DNA of 64,000 nucleotides from Kitasatospora atroaurantiaca (lineage in GTDB: Bacteria; Actinomycetota; Actinomycetes; Streptomycetales; Streptomycetaceae). How positions within the stretch are numbered: the first letter of the stretch is position 1; each line of letters opens with the position of its first letter. Under the pieces are notes generated by a model. That model did no database searches. It worked only from the letters and a program-made list of their open reading frames with translations, and was not told the origin of the DNA. The stretch lies in NCBI RefSeq assembly GCF_007828955.1, contig NZ_VIVR01000001.1, forward strand, positions 2,914,001 through 2,978,000, in the 5' to 3' direction. Made by a program: the position numbers and the translations under genes. This document shows, piece after piece, positions 1 to 9,001 of this stretch.

Positions 1-3000
1 TGAGCTGGCGGCCCATCCAGTCGTAGGTCGCCTGGCGGACGGCACCCGAGACCTCGGTGACCGACAGCCGCTCGCCGTTGGTGTCGTACGTGTAGCGCGT
101 GCTCCTGCCGTCCGGCGTGGTCTCCTGAGCCAACTCGCCGCGCTGACCGAAGAGGTAGCTGCTGTACTTGCCGTCCGGACGGGTCGCCTTGACGACCTCG
201 CCGAGCGCGTCGTACGTCTGCGTGGTGGTCGCGGTGATCGGGGTGGAGGAACCCGGCGGGGTGTAGTTCGGGTCGGTGGTGGAGGTCTCCTCGCCGTTGG
301 CGTCATAGGTGTGCTTCACCACGTTGCCGTTGGGGTCGAGCTGCTCCACCTCCTCACCGAAGGTGTTGAAGCCCATGAACGAGGTCGGCGAGGCCTGGAC
401 GGGGGTGCCGCCGACGTTCTCGACCGTCGTGGTCGGGGCCGAGACCATGACCTGGTTACCGGCCTCGTCGTAGTCGAAGTCGGTCTCCTCGCCGTTCGGG
501 TCGAACATCATCTTGACCAGACCGCGCTGGTCGTAGGTGTAGCGGGTGGTCCGCTGGCTGGAGGAGCCGACGGTGCCGCCGGTCCGGCCGTTGGCGTAGA
601 GCGTCTGCGCCTCGGTGGCGCTGACCGCCCGCTGGTAGACCTGGACGTTGCCGATCTGGCCCTTGTGGAAGTCGTACGGGGCGCCGGTGAGCGGCTTGGA
701 CTGGCCGATGGTGAGCCCGCCGGTGCCCGTCCACGGGCTCGGGTTGGTACCGGAGCCGGCCAGCGCGCCGTTGACGTACAGCTTCATGGCGCCGTTCGAG
801 GAGTCGAAGACACCGACCAGGTGGGTCCAGGTGTTGAGCGCCACCGAGGAGGAGCTCGCCGAGTAGTACGCGCTGGGGGTCTTCGAGTCCGAGCTGGTGG
901 CGATGAACGCCCAGCCCAGGTTCTTGTCGTAGGACAGGTGGAACGACGGGACGTTGGTGCCGCCCTGGGTCACGAAGGAGTGCCAGGTGGTGTTGTCCGC
1001 GAGGTTGACCCAGGCCGAGACGGTGTACGACGAGGTGCTGTTGATCACCGGGCCGTTGGTGGAGATGGCTCCACCGGTCCCGTCGAAGGAGGCCGCGCCG
1101 CCGGACCAGGTGACCGCGCCGGAGGTGGCGGCGGTGTAGCCCGTGCCGGAGTTGTCCGTCACCGTGCTGCCCGAGGTCTGGTCGAGCTTCCACCAGCCGT
1201 TCGGGTGGCCGGACGCGTCCCCGTAGAGGGTGCGGCTCAGCGCACGGCCGGCGGTGTCGTAGCTGGTGGTCGTGGTGCGATCCCAGCCCGAGGTGTCGTG
1301 CTCGTTGACCGTGGCGACCAGGTCGTCGGGGGTGAAGGAGACGCTGGTGGTGCGGTTGACACCGCTCGGGTCGACGGTGGTGCTGGTGGTCCGCGAGGCG
1401 GCGTCCACCTGGTACTGCGTCACGGTCGCGCCGTTGCCGGTGGTCCGCTGGGTCAGGTTGCCGGCCGCGTCGTACGCGTTGGACTGCACCACGAAGCTGT
1501 TGGTGCCCGTGGAGTCGGTCCGGGTGACGGTCGCGGTCAGACCGTCATCCGTGTAGGTGTACTTGGTGGTGTTGCCCATCGAGTCCGTGATCGAGGCAAG
1601 CCGCCCGGCCGGGTCGTAGGCGCGGGAGGACTCGACCAGCGTGGTCGCGGGCGAGGGGTTGACCGGGTCGCCGGTGTAGTTGAGCAGGCTGCGGGTGAGC
1701 AGCTTGCCGCTGGAGTCGTAGGTGTACGTGTGGACGTTGCCCGCCGGGTCCGTCTCCTGGGTCAGGTTGCCCGCGGAGTCGAAGGCCATCGAGGTCGTCG
1801 CACCGTTGCTGTAGCCGGCGTTGCCGTTGGCGTCGGTGCGGCTGGCCACCTGGTCGTACTGGTTGTACGTGGTGGTCCGGGTGCGCGGCGCGTCACCGCC
1901 GGTGGCGTCGGCGACGGTCTGCGAGGTGGGGTTGCCGTCCACGTCGAAGACGGTGGTGGCGACGGCGGTGTGCGTCGCGCCGGTCACCTGGTCCGTGGTG
2001 GACGGGCTGGTCTCGCTTACCACCTGCCCCATGCCGTCGTAGACGTAGCTGGTGGTCAGACCGGCCGGGTAACTGTCGGAGATGACCGTCTTCCCGGTCG
2101 GCCGGCCGAGGCCGTCGTAGGTGTAGGTGGTCTTCAGCCCGGACGCCATGGTGGTCGAGGCGATGTCACCGTTGTGGTTGTACGCGATGGTGGAGACCGC
2201 CCCGCCCGGCGAGGTCACCTTGACCGGCAGACCGGCGGGCACGTTGCCGCTGTCTGCGGCCGGATAGGTGGCGGTGCCGTCGGCGAACACGGTGGTGGCG
2301 ACCCGGCCGTTCGGGAAGCCTGCCACCGGCGGGGTGGTGACCGTGGTCCTGTTGCCCTTGGCGTCGTAGCCGTAGCTGGTCAGGTAGGTGTTGTCGGTCG
2401 CCGAGGAGGAACGGCCGTCACGCACCGTCAGCAGCACGTCGTTGCGCGCGTCGGCGGTGGTCAGCGGCGACGTGGTGGCGTCCGGGTAGTAGGTGAAGTA
2501 CCTGGTGGAGCAGGTGCCCGCCGCCTGGTTCTGGCAGCCGGTCACGGAGACCGTGTTGCCGCGGACGTCGTGGCCGGTGGTGGTCACGTTGCCGTTCGGG
2601 TCGGTGACGGTGCGCATGAAGCCACCGGTGTCGTACCCGTAGCTGGTCTTGGCGCCCTCACCGTCGACCTCGGCGACCGCGCGGTAGCCGTTGGTCACGT
2701 CGTACTGGTGGGTCATCGTCTTGCCGCCGGGCATGGTGACGGTGACGCTCTCCACCGGCAGCAGGCCGGCGGAGTTCTTGGCCGACTGGAAGTGCGCAGT
2801 GGCCTCGGCGGCGGACAGCTCGGTCTTGTAGAAGGCGACGTCGGAGATCGAGCCGGGGAAGTAACCCCGCTCGTTGGTGGGCGCGCTGGGCCAGTTGTAG
2901 CTCTCGCCGGCGCCGATGTAGACGTAGCTCGTGAGCGAGTTGGTACGGGTGCCGTTGGTGTAACCGACCTGGACGCCGTCCATGTACAGCGTGGACCGGC

Positions 3001-6000
3001 CGCTGTTCGCGGCGAGCACGACGTGGTGCCACTTGCCGTCGTTGACCGTGCCCGGGGTGTTCACCTGCCAGGCGCTGCCGTACTGGTCCCAGAACTTGCT
3101 GTGCAGCTTGCCGTCGGTGCCGACGTAGAGGGCAGGCACCCAGTCGTTGCCGCGCGGGTTGGCGCCGGTCAGCGAGGAGCCCGCGTAGTCGAAGAGCACA
3201 CCTCCGGCCGTGTTGCCGGCCGGCATGTTGAACCACATCTCCACCGAGTTGTCCCCGGTGCCGACCGTGGTGGAGGTCGGGAGCTGCACGAAGGAGGAGC
3301 TGCCGTCGAACTTGGCCGCCGTGGCGTCCGCGAACGGACCGGCGGTGCCGAGCGTCACGGCGTTGTAGGTGGCCTTGCCGTAGTTGACCTCGTCGACCGC
3401 GGTGCTGGCGCCGGCGGTGTCGCCGAGGCGCCAGTAGCCGGCCGGGCCGGAGCCCAGCACCGAGGAGCGGTAGACCTGGCTGGACCCGGCCACCGAGGGC
3501 TTGCTGATCTGCCAGACGCCACCGTTCTCGTCGGTCACCTGGTTGACCTGGGCCGAGTTGGTGTCGTACACGACGGTGGCGAACTGCTTGCCCGAGGGAC
3601 GGGTGATTCCGGTCAGCAGGTTGCCGGTCTGCTTGCCCGCCGCGTACTGGGAGGCGATCTGGGCGGCCGTCAGGCCCTTCGGGAAGGTCGCGACCTGCGC
3701 GATGCTGCCGTTGAAGTAGGTGGCGTAGCCGGTGTTGTCGGTGGTGGAGTAGTGCGGCTCGTTCGGCCACTTACCGCCGAGGAAGCCCGCACCGATGTAG
3801 GTGTGGCCCTGCAGCGCGCTGGTGTAGCCGCCGCTGCGCGAGATCATGCCGTTCAGCGTGGAGCCGGTCTGGTTGCCGTCCAGGTAGAGCCGCTGGGAGC
3901 TGCCCGCGCCGGAGAGCACCACCTGGTGCCAGTTGCCGTCGTTCACCGTGTTGGTACTGACGATCGGCGCGACCCCGGAGGTGTTCCAGAACTCGGCCGC
4001 CAGCTTGCCGTTGCCGTCGACGTAGATCGACGGGGTGTACTGCGCGAGGCTGGTGCCACTGTCGATCGGCAGCGCCGAGTAGGAGAAAAGCACGCCGTTC
4101 ACGGCGGTGGTCTTGAACCACATCGAGACCGTGTACTGGCTGGAGCTGCTGGCCAGGCTCTTGGGGATCTCGATGTAGGAGCTGGTGCCGTTGAAGCCCG
4201 CCGCAGTGGCGGTGCTGGCGGCCAGCGGGCCGGACTGGCCCAGCGTCACGTTGGAGTAGGTCGCCTTGTCGGCGCCCTCGTTGGTGTTGACCGCACTGGC
4301 GGCCGTGGTGGCGCCGGCGGCCTCGGAGAGGGGCCAGAGCGAGGACGGGCCGGCATCCAGCACCTGGGTCTGGAACTGCGAACCCTGGGTGTAGCTGTAC
4401 TGGCTGCAGTTGACGTAGTCGGTGGGCTGGCAGACCGAGGTCAGCTTGTCGCCGGTGTAGTTGTACTTCCAGGTGAGCGCGGTGTTCCAGTCCGTGCCCG
4501 TGACCGGGTCGGTGAACACTGTGGCCACGTGCGGGCTGCCGGCGCCGGCCGGGGTGGACCAGGTCAGGTGCAGGGCCCGGCCGGAGACGCCCGAGGTCAT
4601 GGTGGAGATCTGGCCGGAGGCCCAGGTGAAGTTCACCGCACGCGCGTTGGCGTCGGCGATCGAGGTGACGCCGTAGCCGCCGGAGCCCAGGCTCTGCGTG
4701 AAGGTGTAGACGGTGGCGTTCTTGTCGGTCAGCGTGTAGCCGCCGGTGATCGAGCGCAGCGAGGCGAAGCGTCCGCCCGGCGGTGAGTAGGTGCCGTCGG
4801 CGTTCTTGCCGAAGCCGACCTGGGAGCCGTCCGGGTAGCTGACGACCACGCCGGTCTGGACGCCGGAGGCGTTGTAGAGCTCGGTGGCCCGGGCGTCGTA
4901 GACGCTCGACCAGCCGGTGCCGAACGAGCCGGTGGTGCGGTAGTCGCGGGAGTTGTAGTCGCGGACGACCTCCAGGGCCGGGCCGGCGCCGGTGAGGTCG
5001 GCGTCCGTGACCGACTTGGTGAAGTTGCCGATCGCGGGGTTGAAGCCGCGGGCGTCACCGTTCTGCGAGAGCGAGGAGGTGAGGGACGGCTGCGGCACCT
5101 GGATGGCGAGCGCGGACCAGGGTGCGGCGGAGGAGTACAGCGAGCCGTCGTACGCCTGCACGGTCCAGTAGTAGGTCTGGCCCCACTTCAGCTTGCCGGA
5201 CGGGACGGTCCAGCTGCCGCTGCCGGTCAGACCGGAGTCGACGACCAGGTTGGAGCTGGTGTCGTAGACGTAGAAGCGGTACTGGAGCGAGGTCGTGGCG
5301 TCGTCGTCGGCGAAGGCCTGGAGCTCGGGGGTGAGGGTGTCGGCGGAGTTGCCGCTGTCCGGGAAGGTGGCGTCGACCTGCGGGGGGACATTGCCGGTGT
5401 AGTCGTAGACGATCTTGGGCTCGATGCCGGGGTTGGCCATCGAACCGAACTTCTTCCAGTGGCTGGAGTCGTTGGTCGGCGCGTAGACGGCGAGACCGTA
5501 GTCCGGGGTGGTGCCGTTGGCCCAGTTCTGGATCGCGGCGTTGTCCAGCGTGACGATGACCCAGTCACCGCCGGTCGGGCTGAGCGTGGGGTTGGCGCAG
5601 GCGTGCGAGACGGTCGGCGTCAGGGTGCCGATCTGCGAACCGATGGACGGGCCGGGGTAGCTGGTCAGGCCGCTGGGCGTCCAGGGCTGGGTGATCTGGG
5701 CGACCGAGAACGACTGCGGGGTGCAGGTGGAGGCCCAGAGGTCGTACAGCCACAGGTGGGCGGAGATCAGCGAGACACCGGAGCCGTCGAAGGCGTCGTA
5801 CCAGTCCTGCTCGAAGGCGCGCGCGGAGTGCGGGCCCGAGTCGTAGGAACCGATCTTGATGGTCGGTTCCATCGAGTGGTCGGCCTGCGGGATGTCGGCG
5901 CCGGTCTCCACGTAGGTGGTGTTCGGGCGGTCCCAGATGGACGGGTCCACGGTCACCGGGAAGACGCGCTTGGAGTCGTGCAGCCAGCCGGCGTCCAGAG

Positions 6001-7030
6001 TCATCCGCAGCGCGGGCTTGCCGCCGTCGGTGATCAGCTCATACGTCACCGCATGGGTGCTGGCGGGGTCACCGGAGGCCGGGTCGATCTTGGAGTCGTA
6101 GGCGTAGGCGGCCGGAATGGTCTCGACGGCCTTGCCCGAGGCGTCCAGCAGGTCGACGCCGCCGGCCGAGTTGAGCTTGGGGGTCAGGCCCTTGAGGTCC
6201 AGCGGGAAGACCCAGGAGTTGCCGGCGTTCGCCGAGTGCAGGACCACCGACTCCTTGACGCCCGAGGGGATCGGGGCGAGCTGGAGGTCGGTGTCGGGCA
6301 ACGCGCCTGGGTAGGTGACGGTGGAACCGTCGGCCGTGCCCTCGACCGCCGCGGCGCCCTTGAGGCCGTACGAGAGGCTGTGGCCGGCGTCGACGCCGAA
6401 CGAGGCCAGCGCGCCGTCCGCCGCGTGGGCGGCGAAGTCGACGCTCAGCGAGTTGGCATTCTGGTGGAAGCGGCCGTCGGCCTGCTTGGTGACCTTGGTG
6501 TCCACGGGCTGCCAGGCGCCCGAGGCGTCCTGGTAGTTGGTCTTCCCCTGGGAGACGCTGCGGCTGAAGGTGCCGTCGGCGTTCTGGTAGAAGTCCGAGT
6601 TGGCCGTCGACTTCTTCGCGTCGCGCTTGCTGGTCTTGGCGTTGAAGCCCTCGCGCTTGCCGCTGAGGCCGGTCTTGAAGTTGCGCGCGTACGGCGTGGA
6701 CGCGTCCAGCTCGCCCTTGCCCTTGCCCGGTGCGTGACCGGCGCCGCCGCCCGCGCGGGTCTTGTCGGCCGACACCGCGTGGTCGCGGCCGGCGGCCGAG
6801 CCCGACTTCTGCTTCGGCAGGTCCCCCCATGACGGAGAGTCACCGGTCATCCAGGCGAAGAAGTCCCGGATGGGGCCCGCCGACAGCGGCGGGAGCGTCG
6901 CTCCCTGCGCCATCGCCTCCTCGGTCGTCAGCATCAGCGAGATCGCGGTGACCACGATCAGCGCCATGGTCCGCAGCACCTTGCGGTGCAGCGCACGCCG
7001 ACGGCGGGAACGGAAAGGGCGAACGGGCAT
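1..7030 (-). CDS. Secreted RHS/YD-repeat protein with three LamG-like domains (3' end outside window)
   Basis: The reading frame is open from an ATG at 7030 to the left edge (2343 residues, C-terminus missing). Residues 1-41 form a long Arg-rich signal peptide ending in AMA. A DNRLRE-like region (about 360-530) is followed by a fibronectin-like segment (540-640) and a DUF6531-like RHS entry region near 660-770 (GDARGFNPAIGNF). Concanavalin-A/LamG-like domains lie near 897-1130, 1193-1413 and 1942-2143, each opening with a W-x-L motif after GP or HPNG. YD repeats (YDxxGN, TYTYDGLGR) fill 1440-1930 and everything after 2143. The plan matches WapA/RHS surface proteins, which form a beta shell and often carry a variable C-terminal toxin; that end is outside the window, so toxin or adhesin function is not established. 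No good Shine-Dalgarno precedes the ATG. Confidence 0.9.
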   Translation of the reverse strand, partial: MPVRPFRSRRRRALHRKVLRTMALIVVTAISLMLTTEEAMAQGATLPPLSAGPIRDFFAWMTGDSPSWGDLPKQKSGSAAGRDHAVSADKTRAGGGAGHAPGKGKGELDASTPYARNFKTGLSGKREGFNAKTSKRDAKKSTANSDFYQNADGTFSRSVSQGKTNYQDASGAWQPVDTKVTKQADGRFHQNANSLSVDFAAHAADGALASFGVDAGHSLSYGLKGAAAVEGTADGSTVTYPGALPDTDLQLAPIPSGVKESVVLHSANAGNSWVFPLDLKGLTPKLNSAGGVDLLDASGKAVETIPAAYAYDSKIDPASGDPASTHAVTYELITDGGKPALRMTLDAGWLHDSKRVFPVTVDPSIWDRPNTTYVETGADIPQADHSMEPTIKIGSYDSGPHSARAFEQDWYDAFDGSGVSLISAHLWLYDLWASTCTPQSFSVAQITQPWTPSGLTSYPGPSIGSQIGTLTPTVSHACANPTLSPTGGDWVIVTLDNAAIQNWANGTTPDYGLAVYAPTNDSSHWKKFGSMANPGIEPKIVYDYTGNVPPQVDATFPDSGNSADTLTPELQAFADDDATTSLQYRFYVYDTSSNLVVDSGLTGSGSWTVPSGKLKWGQTYYWTVQAYDGSLYSSAAPWSALAIQVPQPSLTSSLSQNGDARGFNPAIGNFTKSVTDADLTGAGPALEVVRDYNSRDYRTTGSFGTGWSSVYDARATELYNASGVQTGVVVSYPDGSQVGFGKNADGTYSPPGGRFASLRSITGGYTLTDKNATVYTFTQSLGSGGYGVTSIADANARAVNFTWASGQISTMTSGVSGRALHLTWSTPAGAGSPHVATVFTDPVTGTDWNTALTWKYNYTGDKLTSVCQPTDYVNCSQYSYTQGSQFQTQVLDAGPSSLWPLSEAAGATTAASAVNTNEGADKATYSNVTLGQSGPLAASTATAAGFNGTSSYIEIPKSLASSSSQYTVSMWFKTTAVNGVLFSYSALPIDSGTSLAQYTPSIYVDGNGKLAAEFWNTSGVAPIVSTNTVNDGNWHQVVLSGAGSSQRLYLDGNQTGSTLNGMISRSGGYTSALQGHTYIGAGFLGGKWPNEPHYSTTDNTGYATYFNGSIAQVATFPKGLTAAQIASQYAAGKQTGNLLTGITRPSGKQFATVVYDTNSAQVNQVTDENGGVWQISKPSVAGSSQVYRSSVLGSGPAGYWRLGDTAGASTAVDEVNYGKATYNAVTLGTAGPFADATAAKFDGSSSFVQLPTSTTVGTGDNSVEMWFNMPAGNTAGGVLFDYAGSSLTGANPRGNDWVPALYVGTDGKLHSKFWDQYGSAWQVNTPGTVNDGKWHHVVLAANSGRSTLYMDGVQVGYTNGTRTNSLTSYVYIGAGESYNWPSAPTNERGYFPGSISDVAFYKTELSAAEATAHFQSAKNSAGLLPVESVTVTMPGGKTMTHQYDVTNGYRAVAEVDGEGAKTSYGYDTGGFMRTVTDPNGNVTTTGHDVRGNTVSVTGCQNQAAGTCSTRYFTYYPDATTSPLTTADARNDVLLTVRDGRSSSATDNTYLTSYGYDAKGNRTTVTTPPVAGFPNGRVATTVFADGTATYPAADSGNVPAGLPVKVTSPGGAVSTIAYNHNGDIASTTMASGLKTTYTYDGLGRPTGKTVISDSYPAGLTTSYVYDGMGQVVSETSPSTTDQVTGATHTAVATTVFDVDGNPTSQTVADATGGDAPRTRTTTYNQYDQVASRTDANGNAGYSNGATTSMAFDSAGNLTQETDPAGNVHTYTYDSSGKLLTRSLLNYTGDPVNPSPATTLVESSRAYDPAGRLASITDSMGNTTKYTYTDDGLTATVTRTDSTGTNSFVVQSNAYDAAGNLTQRTTGNGATVTQYQVDAASRTTSTTVDPSGVNRTTSVSFTPDDLVATVNEHDTSGWDRTTTTSYDTAGRALSRTLYGDASGHPNGWWKLDQTSGSTVTDNSGTGYTAATSGAVTWSGGAASFDGTGGAISTNGPVINSTSSYTVSAWVNLADNTTWHSFVTQGGTNVPSFHLSYDKNLGWAFIATSSDSKTPSAYYSASSSSVALNTWTHLVGVFDSSNGAMKLYVNGALAGSGTNPSPWTGTGGLTIGQSKPLTGAPYDFHKGQIGNVQVYQRAVSATEAQTLYANGRTGGTVGSSSQRTTRYTYDQRGLVKMMFDPNGEETDFDYDEAGNQVMVSAPTTTVENVGGTPVQASPTSFMGFNTFGEEVEQLDPNGNVVKHTYDANGEETSTTDPNYTPPGSSTPITATTTQTYDALGEVVKATRPDGKYSSYLFGQRGELAQETTPDGRSTRYTYDTNGERLSVTEVSGAVRQATYDWMGRQL

Positions 7031-7086
7031 GGGGGACCCCAGGGAAGATCAGCAAGATGGCTCGCGCATCCCATCGGAGAGATCCA

Positions 7087-7098
7087 CTTGTCGACAAG
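7087..7098. promoter_or_regulatory. 12-bp perfect palindrome upstream of the RHS gene
   Basis: CTTGTCGACAAG lies 57-68 bases before the RHS start, in the 171-base gap between that gene and the BMP-like gene upstream. On the gene strand an A+T-rich stretch containing TATAAC lies further upstream near 7160-7170 and could be a -10 element. The palindrome may be an operator; no regulator is adjacent. Confidence 0.3.
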
Positions 7099-7201
7099 AT
7101 GACAGGGGGAGTCTTTACCTGAGTTTGCGAAACCTTTGCTGAGCCCGCTCTGACCTGCAGTTATAAAGGTCGCGTAAGGACGAGCCGGGCCCCCTATCGG
7201 A

Positions 7202-7699
7202 TCATCCCGAAGAATCCGTCACAAACCTCGCCACCGAGCCCCGCACGTCCGAGGACTCGTCGACGACCGTCAGATTGCCCGCCGAGCCGCCCTGGCCGAC
7301 CACGGCGAACCGCACCTTCGGGTTGGCCGGCGCCACCGCCCGCAGCGCCTGCCCCTGCGCCTCGCCCACCCCGATCACCGCCGAGCACTTCTGCTGGAGC
7401 AGGGTGTTGGCGAAGATCTGCGCCCGTCCGGCCGACGCCTCGCCGGTCACCTTGAGCCACGAGACCTGCGTATGCGTCTTCGCGGAGGCGTCCTGCATCC
7501 CCGCCCAGACCGGCACGGCGGCCTTGCCCGCCACGCCCTGCCCGTCCGTCAGCAGGCAGACCCGGACATCGGTGTACTGACGGGCCCGGACCGGCAACTC
7601 ATCCGCCTGGTCGTCCGACAGCAGGGCAAGCGTCACCACTCCCGCGACGAGCACCGCGCCACCGGCTCCGGCCGCCCACCACATCCGACGTCGGTCCAT
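7202..7699 (-). CDS. Membrane-anchored BMP-like (nucleoside-binding lipoprotein family) N-lobe protein
   Basis: 165 residues from an ATG at 7699, chosen because GGGAG lies about 6 bases upstream; a longer frame (to 7747) has no such site. Residues 6-28 form one hydrophobic segment after an Arg-rich start, so the protein is probably tethered outside the membrane. The remainder resembles only the N-terminal lobe of the BMP/Med substrate-binding fold: a strand motif VRVCLLTDGQG, a helix of the AGMQDAS type, a second strand CSAVIGVGEAQGQAL and VRFAVVG. The full-length BMP protein at 19717-20787 is about 350 residues, so this is half-size and lacks the second lobe. There is no lipobox cysteine. 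It lies upstream of the RHS gene in the same orientation. Ligand and function unknown. Confidence 0.7.
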   Translation of the reverse strand: MDRRRMWWAAGAGGAVLVAGVVTLALLSDDQADELPVRARQYTDVRVCLLTDGQGVAGKAAVPVWAGMQDASAKTHTQVSWLKVTGEASAGRAQIFANTLLQQKCSAVIGVGEAQGQALRAVAPANPKVRFAVVGQGGSAGNLTVVDESSDVRGSVARFVTDSSG

Positions 7700-7955
7700 C
7701 CCACGACTCCCTCGAGCTCCGGGCCGGCCCGCGCCGGCCGACCACACGGAGCCGCGAGCATAAGCGGGCGTGCCGGGCCCCCGGCCTCGGGGGTCACCCT
7801 GAGACCGACCCTGAGCTCGGGATACGCCGACCCGGTGAGAGGTCGGGGGACGGGATCGGCTTCGGGGCTGACGTCTCCGGCGGGCCGGACAGGGAGGCTT
7901 GAGTCATGCCCACCGGAGAGACCGGCACCGGGCCGAGAGACTTCGGAGTCCCACC

Positions 7956-8138
7956 ATGAGCGCACTCGCCCGCCCCCGTCACAACCGCGTCATCGCCGGT
8001 GTCTGCGCCGGGATCGCCGAGCGCTTCGGACTCACCCCGTGGACGGTCCGGATCCTGTTCCTGGCCTCCTGCCTGCTGCCCGGGCCGCAGTTCCTGATCT
8101 ACCTGGCGCTGTGGCTGTTCCTCCCTCAGGAGCCGTGA
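7956..8138 (+). CDS. Small PspC-domain membrane protein
   Basis: 60 residues starting at the ATG at 7956 with GGAG at 7945-7948; an in-frame upstream ATG at 7899 has no better site. The sequence is one PspC domain: an amphipathic start (RPRHNRVIAGVCAGIAERFGL) then a hydrophobic helix (VRILFLASCLLPGPQFLIYLALWLFLP). PspC modules occur in membrane-stress proteins and as stand-alone small proteins in actinomycetes. The stop codon is immediately followed by a heptad repeat array, so the C-terminus could vary between strains by repeat slippage into or out of the frame. Confidence 0.85.
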   Translation: MSALARPRHNRVIAGVCAGIAERFGLTPWTVRILFLASCLLPGPQFLIYLALWLFLPQEP

Positions 8139-8144
8139 ACCGGA

Positions 8145-8214
8145 AGCCGTGAGCCGTGAGCCATGAGCCGCGAGCCGTGAGCCGTGAGCCATGAGCCGCG
8201 AGCCGCGAGCCGTG
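8145..8214. repeat. Tandem 7-bp repeat array, ten copies
   Basis: Ten uninterrupted heptads of the form AGCC-NN-G (NN = GT, AT or GC) follow the PspC stop codon. The variants run GT, GT, AT, GC twice and then GC, GT, so a 28-bp higher-order unit is repeated. It lies between the PspC gene and a hairpin at 8227-8264. Confidence 0.9.
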
Positions 8215-8226
8215 AGCCGAACGCCC

Positions 8227-8264
8227 GGAGGGCCGCCTCCCCATCGCTGGGGAGACGGCCCTCC
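8227..8264. terminator. Bidirectional terminator hairpin between converging genes
   Basis: Arms ggagggccgcctcccc and ggggagacggccctcc pair with one mismatch around a 6-base loop. It serves the rightward PspC gene and the leftward exported-protein gene. Confidence 0.8.
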
Positions 8265-8283
8265 GTCGTACGTCGCGTTCCGC

Positions 8284-8772
8284 TCAGCCGATGCCGGGCG
8301 CACCCGGCAGACCGCCGCCGAGGCCGCTGAGCGTGCCGACGACACCGCCGACCGGGGTCTTCTCCAGGCCCTGCGCACCCGGGACGGGCACCGGCAGGCC
8401 ACGGGTGGCGCCGGTCGGCGCCGCCTCGGCCACCGGAGCGGCGGCGTCCGCGGCGGGCGCAACCTCTGCCGGGGCGGCCTGCGCGGCCGGCGCAGCCTCG
8501 ACCGGAGCAGCCGGGGCCGGCTGGGCGGCCGGGGCCGGGGTGAGGGCGGTGGCGACACCCGGGTTGAGGTTGCCGGCGGCCTGGGTGACCGGGGCGGTGG
8601 CCGGCAGGCTGCTGGCAGCGCCGGTCACGGTGGAGAGCGCCGTGGGGTTGGTCAGCGCGCTGGTCGGGAGACCGAGCCCGCCGGGGGCGGCGGCAGCGGA
8701 GCCGGCAGCGGCGGCCGCGAACGCGACACCGAGTGCAGCGGTCCCGGCAGCCTTCATGGTGGCCTGCTTCAT
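8284..8772 (-). CDS. Exported Ala/Pro-rich protein
   Basis: 162 residues. Residues 1-28 are a typical signal peptide (two Lys, hydrophobic core, AAAA cleavage region). The mature part is low complexity, rich in Ala, Pro, Val and Gly (APAAQPAPAAPVEAAPAAQ), ending in a Gly/Leu-rich tail. No Cys and no enzymatic motif. Start at 8772 has AGGAC about 8 bases upstream; an ATG five codons later is an alternative. Small proteins of this kind are frequent in Streptomyces genomes and are sometimes given unsupported names; I can only say exported, unstructured and probably wall-associated. Confidence 0.75.
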   Translation of the reverse strand: MKQATMKAAGTAALGVAFAAAAAGSAAAAPGGLGLPTSALTNPTALSTVTGAASSLPATAPVTQAAGNLNPGVATALTPAPAAQPAPAAPVEAAPAAQAAPAEVAPAADAAAPVAEAAPTGATRGLPVPVPGAQGLEKTPVGGVVGTLSGLGGGLPGAPGIG

Positions 8773-8936
8773 GAGTTCGTCCTCGAGTCCTCGTCGGTGG
8801 CCGGCGCGCGGGCGTGCCCGGGGGCACCGCCGCTACACCGTGTCAGCATTGACTGGCACACCGTAGTGACAACGTCGCATGCGGATCAAAGGGGCGTAAC
8901 TCACACGGGTGATATGTCAGATGAGCACTCAAGTGC

Positions 8937-8978
8937 CGGGCTGGTGCGGGGCCCCGGCGACGGCCCCGAACCAGCCCG
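8937..8978 (-). terminator. Terminator hairpin downstream of add
   Basis: A 17-bp stem with one mismatch (arms 8937-8953 and 8962-8978, 8-base loop) lies 24 bases after the add stop codon. Confidence 0.7.
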
Positions 8979-9001
8979 ACGGATCGTCAGGCGACGGCCG
9001 G

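Noticed and set aside
311..4786. 1491-residue plus-strand open frame
   Set aside because: It is the antisense shadow of the RHS gene: Val/Gly/Arg-rich, repetitive in step with YD repeats, no start site and no domain. The minus-strand frame reads clear LamG and YD motifs.
8145..8214. Heptad array as a CRISPR or iteron origin
   Set aside because: Units are 7 bp with no spacers, no cas genes and no replication gene nearby.
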